Shown piece by piece: positions 16,952-25,649 of a stretch of DNA of 64,000 nucleotides; the first letter of the stretch is position 1; every line of letters starts with the position of its first letter. The notes below the pieces were generated by a model. It was not told the DNA's origin. It searched no databases and saw only the letters and a list, made by a program, of their open reading frames with translations. The position numbers and the translations under genes were made by a program. Source of the stretch: JAFIEN01 sp051859505 (GTDB lineage Bacteria; Pseudomonadota; Alphaproteobacteria; Rhodobacterales; Rhodobacteraceae); contig JBHYFN010000014.1 in assembly GCA_051859505.1 (NCBI GenBank), forward strand, positions 16,900 to 80,899, written 5' to 3'.

Positions 16952-18910
16952 ATGGCCGAAGACCTACTTTCGGGATCCGGGCAGGACGACTATTCCGCCT
17001 CCTCGATCGAGGTGCTCGAGGGGCTGGAACCCGTCCGCAAGCGCCCCGGCATGTATATCGGCGGCACCGATGAACGCGCGCTGCATCACCTTGTGGCCGA
17101 AGTGCTTGACAATTCGATGGACGAGGCGGTGGCCGGTCACGCCACCCGCATCGAGGTCGAGCTGCACGAGGATTACAGCGTCACGATCCGCGACAACGGC
17201 CGCGGCATCCCGGTGGACCCCCATCCCAAGTTCCCCGACAAGAGCGCGCTCGAGGTGATCCTCTGCACGCTGCACGCGGGGGGCAAGTTCTCGGGCAAGG
17301 CCTATCAGACCTCGGGCGGCCTGCATGGCGTGGGGGCCTCGGTCGTCAATGCGCTGTCGGATTCGATGGTGGTGCAGGTCGCGCGGAACAAGACGCTGCA
17401 CGAGCAGCGCTTTTCGCGCGGCGTGCCGCTTGGCCCGGTGGAAAACCTCGGCCCCGTCCAGAATCGGCGCGGCACGACCGTGACCTTCCATGCCGACGAG
17501 CAGATCTTCGGCCATCACCGCTTTCGCCCCGCGCGCCTGCTCAAGATGGTGCGCTCGAAGGCGTATCTCTTTTCGGGCGTCGAGATCCGCTGGAAATCCG
17601 CCATCCCCGACGGCGACACGCCCCTCGAGGCGGTCTTCCACTTCCCCGGCGGCCTCTCCGACTACCTGCGCGAAACGCTGGGCGCTGCCACCACCTATGC
17701 CGACGCGCCCTTCGCCGGCACGGTGGAATTCGGCGAAAAATTCGGTGTGCCCGGCAAGGTCGAATGGGCGATCAACTGGACGCCGGCGCGCGACGGCTTC
17801 ATCCAGTCCTATTGCAACACGGTCCCCACGCCCGAAGGCGGCACGCATGAGGCGGGCTTCTGGGCCGCGATCCTGAAGGGCGTGCGCGGCTATGGCGAGC
17901 TGGTGAACAACCGCAAGGCCAAGGAGATCACGCGCGATGATCTGTTGGCGGGGGGCTGTGCGCTGGTCTCGTGCTTCATCCGCGAGCCGGAATTCGTGGG
18001 CCAGACCAAGGACCGCCTTGCCACGGCGGACGCCGCCCGTCTGGTCGAAGGGGCGGTGCGCGACCATTTCGACAACTGGCTGGCGGCGAACACGAAATCT
18101 GCGGGCGCGATCCTCGATTTCCTCGTCCTGCGCGCCGAGGAACGCCTGCGCCGCCGGCAGGAGAAGGAAACCCAGCGCAAGTCCGCCACCAAGAAGCTGC
18201 GCCTGCCCGGCAAGCTGACCGATTGCACCGCCAAAAGCCGCGAAGGGACCGAGCTTTTCATCGTCGAGGGCGATAGCGCGGGGGGCAGCGCCAAGGGTGC
18301 CCGCAACCGCGAGACGCAGGCCCTTCTGCCGCTCAAGGGCAAGATCCTGAACGTGCTGGGCGCGGCCTCCTCGAAACTGGGCCAGAATGCCGAGATCAGC
18401 GACCTCTGCGAGGCGCTGGGCACCGGCATGGGCACGAAATTCAACCTTGATGATCTGCGCTACGAAAAGATCATCATCATGACCGACGCCGATGTCGACG
18501 GGGCGCATATCGCCTCGCTTCTGATGACCTTCTTCTTCGCCCAGATGCGGCCGCTGATCGACCAGGGCCATCTGTTCCTCGCCTGCCCGCCGCTTTACCG
18601 GCTGACGCAGGGGCCGCGCCGCGTCTATGTGGCCGATGAGGCGGGGAAAGAGGAATGGCTCGCCAAGGGCCTTGGCGGCAAGGGCAAGATCGACGTGCAG
18701 CGCTTCAAGGGGCTGGGCGAGATGGATGCCAAGGATCTCAAGGAAACCACGATGGACCCCGCCACCCGCAAGCTGATCCGGGTGACATTGCAGGACGACA
18801 TGCCGGGCGAGACGGCCGATCTGGTCGAGCGGCTGATGGGCAAGAAGCCCGAGCTGCGGTTCCAGTTCATCCAGGAGAATGCGCGTTTCGTGGAGGAGCT
18901 GGATGTCTGA
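16952..18910 (+). CDS. parE: DNA topoisomerase IV subunit B
   Basis: A 652-residue type IIA topoisomerase ATPase subunit, working with ParC to decatenate daughter chromosomes. N-terminal GHKL ATPase motifs are EVLDNSMDEA, IRDNGRGIPVD and TSGGLHGVGASVVNALS. The TOPRIM domain has LFIVEGDSAGGSAKGARNR and IIIMTDADVDGAHIASLL, and the C-terminal end has RFKGLGEMDAKDL. The shorter length and PEFVGQTKDRL context favour ParE over GyrB (about 800 residues). ATG 16952 is preceded by a GGGGGC stretch. A small secreted protein gene overlaps its stop codon. Confidence 0.95.
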   Translation: MAEDLLSGSGQDDYSASSIEVLEGLEPVRKRPGMYIGGTDERALHHLVAEVLDNSMDEAVAGHATRIEVELHEDYSVTIRDNGRGIPVDPHPKFPDKSALEVILCTLHAGGKFSGKAYQTSGGLHGVGASVVNALSDSMVVQVARNKTLHEQRFSRGVPLGPVENLGPVQNRRGTTVTFHADEQIFGHHRFRPARLLKMVRSKAYLFSGVEIRWKSAIPDGDTPLEAVFHFPGGLSDYLRETLGAATTYADAPFAGTVEFGEKFGVPGKVEWAINWTPARDGFIQSYCNTVPTPEGGTHEAGFWAAILKGVRGYGELVNNRKAKEITRDDLLAGGCALVSCFIREPEFVGQTKDRLATADAARLVEGAVRDHFDNWLAANTKSAGAILDFLVLRAEERLRRRQEKETQRKSATKKLRLPGKLTDCTAKSREGTELFIVEGDSAGGSAKGARNRETQALLPLKGKILNVLGAASSKLGQNAEISDLCEALGTGMGTKFNLDDLRYEKIIIMTDADVDGAHIASLLMTFFFAQMRPLIDQGHLFLACPPLYRLTQGPRRVYVADEAGKEEWLAKGLGGKGKIDVQRFKGLGEMDAKDLKETTMDPATRKLIRVTLQDDMPGETADLVERLMGKKPELRFQFIQENARFVEELDV

Positions 18911-19391
18911 TCTTCGTGGGAAAAGTCTTGTCGCATGGATCTTTGGGATGGGAATGCTTGTCGCCTCGGTCGAAGCCAATGCATTCGGTCGGGACGACCT
19001 CTGGCAAAGCGGCTTCGGACAAGGCGTCTGTGAAGCAATCGTCACTTACGGTGCGGGCAACCAGATCCTCGTCGCGTGCGAATGTGGCGCGGGACGCGCC
19101 GTCACCGGCATTTCCTTCATGCTGGCCGGACGTTCGCCAACGGGCTCGGCGATCACACTGACATTCGATGGCCAGAACCCGCGCGACTTCAACCTCTGGG
19201 ACGGGCGTATACCGTCCCACTGCCACGCTTGCGCCGCCAATTTCGACGCTGTTCTGGATCTGTTCAGGAGCAGAAACAGTGTGCACGTCAGGTTCGAGAA
19301 TGGTGACTCTGCGGTGTTCACGCTAAACGGGGCGGCAGAAGCGATTGGAGATTGTCCGGCCGACTTCTGGCGAACCGATCTTCTGGATTAG
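18903..19391 (+). CDS. Hypothetical secreted cysteine-rich protein overlapping parE
   Basis: A 162-residue protein from ATG 18903, overlapping the parE stop by 8 bp. The N terminus MSDLRGKSLVAWIFGMGMLV then ASVEANA is a clear signal peptide. The mature part has six cysteines (GVCEAIV, VACECGAG, SHCHACAAN, GDCPADF), suggesting disulfide bonds in the periplasm. Its GC content is visibly lower than that of parE. I recognise no family. Translational coupling to parE is likely from the overlap, but no functional link is implied. Confidence 0.6.
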   Translation: MSDLRGKSLVAWIFGMGMLVASVEANAFGRDDLWQSGFGQGVCEAIVTYGAGNQILVACECGAGRAVTGISFMLAGRSPTGSAITLTFDGQNPRDFNLWDGRIPSHCHACAANFDAVLDLFRSRNSVHVRFENGDSAVFTLNGAAEAIGDCPADFWRTDLLD

Positions 19392-19427
19392 GCAGTCGGC
19401 ACGAGGTCGACGAACGAACGCCCCCCT

Positions 19428-22118
19428 CTACCCCCGGATCAACTGCGCCTCGTGCCGTTTGAGGAACCGCCGCGCGGTGGGGCCATACTGGTTCAGATCG
19501 ACGCGGAGGTCGGGGAAGATCGCGAAAAGCTCTGCGCGGGCGGGGTCCGAGATCGCGTCGATGCCAAGCGTGCCGGGATGAAAGCTCTCGGTCGCGGCGC
19601 CATGGGCATAGACGACCTCGTGCTGGTCCAGCAGGAAATGCACATAGGTCACGCTGGGCATCGGCTCTGACGTGACGCTCAGCCCATCCACAAGATGGGT
19701 TGCGGCAACCAGCACCTCGGATTCGCCGAACAAGAGTTCCGCGCGGTAGCCCTGAAACAGCAGCCGGTGCTGGGGCGAGACGATCAGGTCGCTCTCCAGC
19801 CCGCGCAGCGCGGCGGGGCGGATACGGATCGGCGCGAAACGCCCCGTCGCGGGCACGCGCCGCGCCTCGATCCAGCGGACGGGTTGCAGCCCGTGATCGC
19901 GCGTCACCACCATGTCGCCGATGCGCAGCTGTTCGACCGGAACGGCCCCCCGCGCGGTGGCGATGCGGGTGCCGGCGGTGAAGCAGAGGATATGCTCGAT
20001 CCCCTCGAAATAAAGGGTCGAGCCGTTGTCCAGCAGAACCGAGCCGCTGTAGCTGGTGTTGCCGCTGGCGTTGACGAAAGTATCGGTGATCGTCAGCGTC
20101 GAGAGATCGGCCAGCGTGCCCAGATCCAGCGTATCGCCGCCGCCCGTGCTTTCGCCCTCGTCCCCGCCATAGATGTGGATATCGCCGGTCTCGCCCAGAT
20201 CCTCGAGCAGGAACAGATCGTCGCCATCCCCGCCATAGGCCGTGTCACCGCTGTCGAAGGTGATCGTGTCGTCGCCCGCGCCGCCATAAAGCGTATCCCT
20301 GCCGGTGCCGCCGAACAGCGTGTCGTTGCCATCCCCGCCATGGATCTCGTCATCGCCGGCGCCGCCATAGATCGTGTCATTGCCATCGCCGCCGAACAGC
20401 AGGTCATTGCCCCCGGCCTCGCGCACATCGACCGATGTGTCATTGGTCGAGACGACATAGAGATTGTCGATGCCGAAGGATTCGTCATCCACATCCGACA
20501 TCGCGGTCGAGCCGAAGCCGATGGTGATCTGGTCGTCGCCATAGCCCTCGGCCTCGAGCCGGACGCGCCAGACCTGATCGGGCCAGCCGCTGAAGCCGAG
20601 GTTGGTGCCCGTGTCCGTCAGGACGAAGCTGTAGGTATACTCCACCCCGTCGATCGTGACGGACCCGGTCCGGTCGCCGAAATAGGCGCTGTCCGAGGCC
20701 GAGAACAGCTCGCTCGTGATCTGTTGGCCGTTGACATACAGCTGAAAGGCATCGCCCTCGGGCCCGGCGCTCCAGGTCGGGTCGGCCGCGTCCCAGCTGT
20801 CGATGATATAGAGGTCGAACTCGACCACCACCGAATTGTAGCCATCCGCGAGGTCGAAGGTCTTTTCCGTCAGCGGCCCGCCGCTCGAATCGCCGTCGGT
20901 GCCGGCAAAACGGCCGAGGAAGGATCCGAACTGCCCGCCGTTCTCGGTGGTCGGATCGCTCCAGCCCGCGGCGCCATCCGAGAAATCCTCGAACGAGACG
21001 ACCACCGCATCGACCGGCGTGGCCGTGTCGCCATAGATCAGGTCATCGCCCGAGCCGCCATAGATCGTGTCGGACCCGCCCCCGCCATGGAGGATGTCGT
21101 CGCCGAACTGACCGAACAGCGTGTCGTCACCAGACCCGCCAAAGATCGTGTCATCAAGGCCGCCCGCGCCATAGTCATAGGTCTGGTTGCCGCCTTCGAT
21201 CAGGGCGAGGGGGGTGCCCTCCTCGTCCTGCAGAAACCAGTTGTGATCCTCGAAAGTGGGCTGGACATAGCTGTCCCCCGGCTGGATCGTCGCGTAGTAG
21301 ACGGGCGTTCCCGTGCCGTCGATCCACCACAGCTCGACCGGGCCATCGGCGCTGTTGACGACGGTCAGATCCGTCGCCGCGCCGCCGCCGGACGGATGCT
21401 GGCCGGGGTCCAGCACGATGCCGTCGCCATAGACGGTATCGTCGCCATCGCCGGCAAAGACCGTGTCATTGCCCTGACCGGCGACGATCACATCGTCGTT
21501 GGTTCCGGCGAAGTTGTCGTTGCCATCGACCCGTTCGCCCTGCGGATCGCCGGTATAGCTCGCGTCGATCAGGTCATCGCCCGTCGTCCCCTCGATCGTG
21601 CCGTCCGGCAGGTTCAGGACATAGCGATCCGCATACATGTTGTAGACATCGGTACCATTCGCCGGTTGCGCGGTGCCCAGGGTGATCGACTGGATCGGCT
21701 TGGCTTCAAGCGCGTCCGACATCGCATTGGGGCCGGTGGCCGGCGGCAGGATGTACAGCCGGCCATCGGTATCCTGCATGATGGACAGCGCCAGGGTCGC
21801 GGTGGTGCCGTCGGTATAGGTGATGACCGAATTGCCATAGCTCATGCCGGCGTCGAAGACGCGCGGCCCCTCGCCGTCGATCCAGAAGGCTTCGTTGGCA
21901 ACCGCGTTATTGGCATTGTAGCTGGTCGCATCGCCATCCGCGCCCGGGCCGCTGACCGGGTCGGGTGACAGCGTCGCCACATTCGAGGCCAGCGGATCGG
22001 CAAGGCTGCCGAAGCTCAGGCCTTCGAGCGCCTGGTGGTTCTCGGATGTCTGGTTGCCCTCGACCGTGTCGATGATCGGGCCGAAGCCAAGATAGAAGAC
22101 GTAGAACGTGGTTGCCAT
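19428..22118 (-). CDS. Large RTX calcium-binding protein with C-terminal Hint domain
   Basis: An 896-residue predicted exoprotein. There is no classical signal peptide, consistent with type I secretion. RTX nonapeptide blocks lie near 190-235 (GQGNDTVFAGDGDDTVYGDG), 325-370 (GGSGDDTLFGQFGDDILHGG) and 570-640. A non-repeat beta-rich domain of about 180 residues (380-560) lies between the second and third blocks. The C terminus is a Hint domain beginning CFTAGTRIATARGAVPVEQL with the nucleophile cysteine at 712, followed by IGDMVVTRDHGLQPVRWI. RTX plus Hint proteins are common in Rhodobacteraceae; their function is poorly known. ATG 22116-22118 has GGGGGAGC upstream. No type I exporter is adjacent. 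Confidence 0.85.
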   Translation of the reverse strand: MATTFYVFYLGFGPIIDTVEGNQTSENHQALEGLSFGSLADPLASNVATLSPDPVSGPGADGDATSYNANNAVANEAFWIDGEGPRVFDAGMSYGNSVITYTDGTTATLALSIMQDTDGRLYILPPATGPNAMSDALEAKPIQSITLGTAQPANGTDVYNMYADRYVLNLPDGTIEGTTGDDLIDASYTGDPQGERVDGNDNFAGTNDDVIVAGQGNDTVFAGDGDDTVYGDGIVLDPGQHPSGGGAATDLTVVNSADGPVELWWIDGTGTPVYYATIQPGDSYVQPTFEDHNWFLQDEEGTPLALIEGGNQTYDYGAGGLDDTIFGGSGDDTLFGQFGDDILHGGGGSDTIYGGSGDDLIYGDTATPVDAVVVSFEDFSDGAAGWSDPTTENGGQFGSFLGRFAGTDGDSSGGPLTEKTFDLADGYNSVVVEFDLYIIDSWDAADPTWSAGPEGDAFQLYVNGQQITSELFSASDSAYFGDRTGSVTIDGVEYTYSFVLTDTGTNLGFSGWPDQVWRVRLEAEGYGDDQITIGFGSTAMSDVDDESFGIDNLYVVSTNDTSVDVREAGGNDLLFGGDGNDTIYGGAGDDEIHGGDGNDTLFGGTGRDTLYGGAGDDTITFDSGDTAYGGDGDDLFLLEDLGETGDIHIYGGDEGESTGGGDTLDLGTLADLSTLTITDTFVNASGNTSYSGSVLLDNGSTLYFEGIEHILCFTAGTRIATARGAVPVEQLRIGDMVVTRDHGLQPVRWIEARRVPATGRFAPIRIRPAALRGLESDLIVSPQHRLLFQGYRAELLFGESEVLVAATHLVDGLSVTSEPMPSVTYVHFLLDQHEVVYAHGAATESFHPGTLGIDAISDPARAELFAIFPDLRVDLNQYGPTARRFLKRHEAQLIRG

Positions 22119-22604
22119 CGTCAGCTCCCCCCAGAGCGCGAGGTGTCGTCATGGCGGACCGGGACCGAGGCAGGAGCGGAGGCAGGCGCACAGGCAGGCG
22201 CACGGGCAGGCGCACGGGCAGGCGCACGGGCAGGCGCACGGGCAGGCGCACGGGCAGGCCTGCACGCGAAACCGCCCCGGCGGCCGAAGGCCGGCGCAGG
22301 GCGCCGACGTCCCGCCAACCCGTCGGTGACGGTTGCCCAACCGTGCCGACATTGCCTTGTGATTCTGCTGCTCACCTAGCCCACCACTACCGATACGAAC
22401 CTCTTGCCCGATCCTCCGTCGTCCATCAGGCCGACAGGGCTAGGGCATTTTGATTGACGAACCGCTAATCCTCGAATTCGACAGAAAAGCGGCGCAACTC
22501 TTGGCCAAAGATGGCGAAAACACGGAGTTTTCGGCGCGCCGCAATCTGGGGTGGTGGCCTGGCTGCCTCTGGTCAACGGCCCGCCGGGGCGGATAGGCTG
22601 GGCC
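22119..22604. other. Divergent spacer between RTX gene and HExxH lipoprotein gene
   Basis: About 485 bp without a convincing gene. It holds a 12-bp tandem repeat at 22181-22252 and, at 22440-22560, a stretch of lower GC with no ribosome site or homology that I recognise. Both flanking promoters must be here but I see no strong -35/-10 pair. Confidence 0.6.
22181..22252. repeat. 12-bp tandem repeat, six copies
   Basis: Six head-to-tail copies of GGCAGGCGCACG; five are identical and the first differs at its last base (22181-22192). A partial seventh copy follows. The array lies 63-134 bp upstream of the RTX gene start, inside its presumed 5' region, so copy-number change could alter expression. 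Confidence 0.95.
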
Positions 22605-23285
22605 ATGCGCTTTGCTGTCCTTTTGTCTGCCCTGCTTGTCGTTGCCGCCTGCGGCCGCCCCCTGACCCCGGGCGAGGTGGCCTTTGCCCGCACCATGAAG
22701 GGCGCCGATTTCGATCCCGCGCCGGTGCGGCTGCATTCGGATCTTGCCATCGGCCCACCGATCACCCGCCCCGCGCCGCCCCGGCTGACCTGCCGGCAGC
22801 GCCTCTATCCGCCGCCCCAGGGCCCCACGATCCGGGCCCAGACCGGGGCGATGGCGATCTTCCGCTCGGTGCATTTCCGCTCGGACCTCTATGCCGAGGA
22901 TTTCACCGCCGGCTGGCCCGAAACCCTGCCGCTGGCGCAGGCCATGCTCTTTGCCCATGAGATGGTGCATGTCTGGCAATGGCAGAACCGCGAGATCACC
23001 GGCTACCATCCTTTGCGCGCGGCTTTCGAGCATGTCTCGACGCCCGATCCCTACCTTTTCGATCCCGATACGACCTTTCGGTTCCTCGACTACGGATACG
23101 AGCAGCAGGGCGCGATCATGGAGGAATATATCTGCTGCCGCGCGCTGGCGCCCGAGGCAGAGCGCACCGCGCGGCTGCATGCGATGCTGTCCGAGGTCTT
23201 CAGCCCGCCGCCGCTGGACCAGAGCCTGGCCGTCAACATCCTGATCCCCTGGAGCGGGGCCGAGATCGGCGGGATCTGCGATTGA
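22605..23285 (+). CDS. Lipoprotein with HExxH metallopeptidase-like motif, function unknown
   Basis: A 226-residue predicted lipoprotein: MRFAVLLSALLVVAACGRPL ends in a VAAC lipobox. AMLFAHEMVHVWQWQNREI contains HExxH in a helical context typical of zincins, and ILIPWSGAEIGG closes the protein. The start ATG 22605 was chosen because the signal peptide begins there; a GTG at 22551 would precede it with unrelated sequence. I recognise no named family. A zinc-dependent peptidase or a structural zincin is inferred from the motif alone. Convergent with the two cytochrome genes. Confidence 0.65.
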   Translation: MRFAVLLSALLVVAACGRPLTPGEVAFARTMKGADFDPAPVRLHSDLAIGPPITRPAPPRLTCRQRLYPPPQGPTIRAQTGAMAIFRSVHFRSDLYAEDFTAGWPETLPLAQAMLFAHEMVHVWQWQNREITGYHPLRAAFEHVSTPDPYLFDPDTTFRFLDYGYEQQGAIMEEYICCRALAPEAERTARLHAMLSEVFSPPPLDQSLAVNILIPWSGAEIGGICD

Positions 23286-23313
23286 ACCGGCGCCGGTGCC
23301 CGAAAGCGCGCGC

Positions 23314-23772
23314 TCAGTCGGCCGACAGAAGCGGCGGGTCCTGGATCGCGCGGATATGGGCCAGCAGGTCCGCCACGCTCAGGCTGGTGGCAAGGGGCTG
23401 GCCCGTCTCGGTCTTCACCATGGCGTCGCCATCGTCGAAGAAGGCGCCATAGACCGGCATCGGGCTGCCGTGGCTGACCAGCGGGTCGCGGCCGTCGATC
23501 CGCATCACGATCCGGATCACCGGCAGGACGCCCGCATTGCGCGCCGCCAGCGTGGTCAGGTCGGTGGGCTGGATCACGAGGGCAGGGGCCATCGGCCCGT
23601 TGCCGCGCCCATCCGCCCCGTGGCAGGTGGCGCAGTGGTATTGATAAAGGTCGGCCCCGCTCTGTTCCGAGGCGCCATCGTCCTGCGCGGTCAGCGGTGC
23701 GGCGCAAAGGGCAAGCGCGGTTGCGATCGGGGCAAGGCCGCCCCTTGGGAATGCACGATGGGGCCGGGTCAC
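23314..23772 (-). CDS. Periplasmic c-type cytochrome (class I), gene 2 of pair
   Basis: A 152-residue mono-heme cytochrome c with a signal peptide (hydrophobic LAPIATALALCAAPLTAQ) and the heme motif CATCHGADGRGNGP. A methionine in PMPVYGAFF may be the sixth ligand. GTG 23772 is chosen because AGGAG lies eight bases upstream; a TTG at 23778 overlaps the upstream stop but is too close to the AGGAG. The gene starts 3 bp after the upstream cytochrome gene ends. The donor and acceptor are unknown. Confidence 0.8.
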   Translation of the reverse strand: MTRPHRAFPRGGLAPIATALALCAAPLTAQDDGASEQSGADLYQYHCATCHGADGRGNGPMAPALVIQPTDLTTLAARNAGVLPVIRIVMRIDGRDPLVSHGSPMPVYGAFFDDGDAMVKTETGQPLATSLSVADLLAHIRAIQDPPLLSAD

Positions 23773-23774
23773 GG

Positions 23775-24197
23775 TCAAGGCTCCTGCAAGCTTTCAAGGT
23801 AGTCCGCCAGTGCCAGCAGGACCACCGGGACGGGTGTGCCGGTTCCGTCGGGGTTTTCGACGATCACCGTCCGGCCCAGATCGCCGGCGCCAAATTCGGG
23901 CATCACGCCGCGAACATGGGTGCCGCGTGTATAGCCATCAATCGTTGACATGACGTAATCGCGCGGAAACTCTCCGCCATTGGCGGCGCTCAGCCCCGTC
24001 AGATCCGGCGCATGGGGCGAAAGCGACAGCCCCATCGCCAGCGAGCCGCGCCCGTCGGCGCCGTGGCAGGCGGCACATTTGTCCATGAAGGCGGCCTGCC
24101 CGGAAACCTCGGGCTCTTCGGCCACGCAGGCCCCGAGCACAAAGGCCCCAAGGACGGCTGCGACCGGGGCGGATGCGCGCGCGCGCGGGTGTGTCAT
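23775..24197 (-). CDS. c-type cytochrome, probable lipoprotein, gene 1 of pair
   Basis: A 140-residue mono-heme cytochrome c. The N terminus has VAAVLGAFVLGACVAEEP with a LGAC lipobox, so it is probably anchored to a membrane. The heme motif is CAACHGADGRGSLAMG and a likely methionine ligand is in GVMPEFGAGDLG. ATG 24197 has GAGGAGGCAGCAG upstream. The near-identical heme surroundings (HGADGRG) in this gene and the next suggest duplication and divergence. The pair presumably passes electrons between each other or to an oxidase, which is inference. Confidence 0.8.
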   Translation of the reverse strand: MTHPRARASAPVAAVLGAFVLGACVAEEPEVSGQAAFMDKCAACHGADGRGSLAMGLSLSPHAPDLTGLSAANGGEFPRDYVMSTIDGYTRGTHVRGVMPEFGAGDLGRTVIVENPDGTGTPVPVVLLALADYLESLQEP

Positions 24198-24362
24198 CTG
24201 CTGCCTCCTCTCCGGCCTCTGGTCCGGTTGGCGGTATCATGCGGCCTGAGCGCTCAAAGGTCCAGCCTCCTGCCATCACAGCCGCCCGAAAGGGGCCCGC
24301 CTTGACCCCGGAGGCCGCAGCGCTCAAGGTCCGCCGCGCAAGGCAGGTAGCGGGAACACCCC

Positions 24363-25649
24363 ATGGCACGCAGCACCGCCCCCTTTTCGGGGTTCGAATG
24401 GATGATCGCATGGCGCTACATGCGCGCGCGCCGCGCCGAGGGCGGGATCTCGGTGATGACCTGGATCTCGCTCATCGGGGTGACGCTGGCGGTCTTCGGC
24501 CTGATCGCGGTGCTGGTCGTGCGCTCGGGCTTTCGCGCCGATTTCGTCGATACGATCGTGGGCACCAATGCCCATGTCACGGTCTATTCCGCCGGCACCG
24601 TCAATGCCGCCGGCCGGCTCGAGCGCACGATCCCCGATTACCTCGAGATGGCCGAGCGCATCGCCGCCGCCCCGGGCGTCACCCGCGCGGCCCCGCTCGT
24701 GCGCTCGCAGGTCATGGTCAACAGCCCCTATGGCCGCAGCTTTGTCGAGGTCTACGGCATGTCGGCCGAGGATATCGCGAGCCTGCCCCGCATCGCCGCA
24801 CCCGAACGCGCCGAGGGCGATCTGGCCCGGTTCGAAGAGGGGATCGCCATCGGCTCGGGCGTGGCGCAAGAGCTTGGCGTCATGGTGGGCGACCGGATCC
24901 GCGTCACCTCGCCCGACGGGGTGCGCACCGCCGCCGGAACAAGCCCCCGCGTCGGCGCCTATGAGGTGGTCTATATCTTCACCGCCGGGCGCTGGGATAT
25001 CGACCGCACCCGCATCTACATGCCGCTGGCCGAGGCGCAGGTATTCTTCAACCGCGACGGCGTGGTCGACGAGATCGAGGTGATGATCGCCGATCCCGAA
25101 CAGACCGAACGCTACGGCCCCGGCATTGTCGAGGCGGCCGGCCCCGACGCCTTCGGCTGGACATGGCAGCAGCGGCAGGCGGCCTTTCTTGATGCGCTCG
25201 ATGCCGAGGATACGGTGATGAAGGTGATCATGACGATCCTTGTGCTGATCGCCTCGATGAACATCGTCTCGGGGCTGATCATGCTGGTCAAGAACAAGGG
25301 GCGCGATATCGGCATCCTGCGCACCATGGGCCTGACCGAAGGCTCGATCCTGCGGATCTTCTTCATCTGCGGCGCGGGGATCGGCACCCTTGGCACGCTT
25401 TTCGGCGTGATCCTTGGCTGTCTTTTCGCGATCCGCATCGACGTGGTGGTCGCCGTGCTCGAGTTCTTTTCCTCCGGCTCGCTCTGGCAGCCGCAGGTGC
25501 GGGGGATCTACAACATCCCGGCCAAGCTGCAGATGGCGGATGTCCTCTGGTCGATGGGGGTGGCCTTGTCGCTCTCGTGGATCGTGACGATCTTTCCCGC
25601 CCGCCGCGCGGCGCGGATGAACCCGGTCGAGGCGCTGCGCTATGAATGA
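24363..25649 (+). CDS. lolC: Lipoprotein-releasing ABC transporter permease (LolC/LolE)
   Basis: A 428-residue MacB/FtsX-type permease that extracts lipoproteins from the inner membrane for transfer to LolA. MIAWRYMRARRAEGGISVMTWISLIG is represented by an N-terminal helix at 28-52, a large periplasmic domain follows (about 55-270), then three helices near 285, 330 and 390. The cytoplasmic loop NKGRDIGILRTMGLTEGSI is the family signature. In this class a single gene often serves for both LolC and LolE, so the symbol is approximate. ATG 24363; lolD overlaps its end by 8 bp. Confidence 0.9.
   Translation: MARSTAPFSGFEWMIAWRYMRARRAEGGISVMTWISLIGVTLAVFGLIAVLVVRSGFRADFVDTIVGTNAHVTVYSAGTVNAAGRLERTIPDYLEMAERIAAAPGVTRAAPLVRSQVMVNSPYGRSFVEVYGMSAEDIASLPRIAAPERAEGDLARFEEGIAIGSGVAQELGVMVGDRIRVTSPDGVRTAAGTSPRVGAYEVVYIFTAGRWDIDRTRIYMPLAEAQVFFNRDGVVDEIEVMIADPEQTERYGPGIVEAAGPDAFGWTWQQRQAAFLDALDAEDTVMKVIMTILVLIASMNIVSGLIMLVKNKGRDIGILRTMGLTEGSILRIFFICGAGIGTLGTLFGVILGCLFAIRIDVVVAVLEFFSSGSLWQPQVRGIYNIPAKLQMADVLWSMGVALSLSWIVTIFPARRAARMNPVEALRYE

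Noticed and set aside
19695..21968. 757-residue plus-strand frame opposite the RTX gene
   Set aside because: Mirror of the RTX repeats; its apparent internal repetition comes from the nonapeptide DNA on the other strand.
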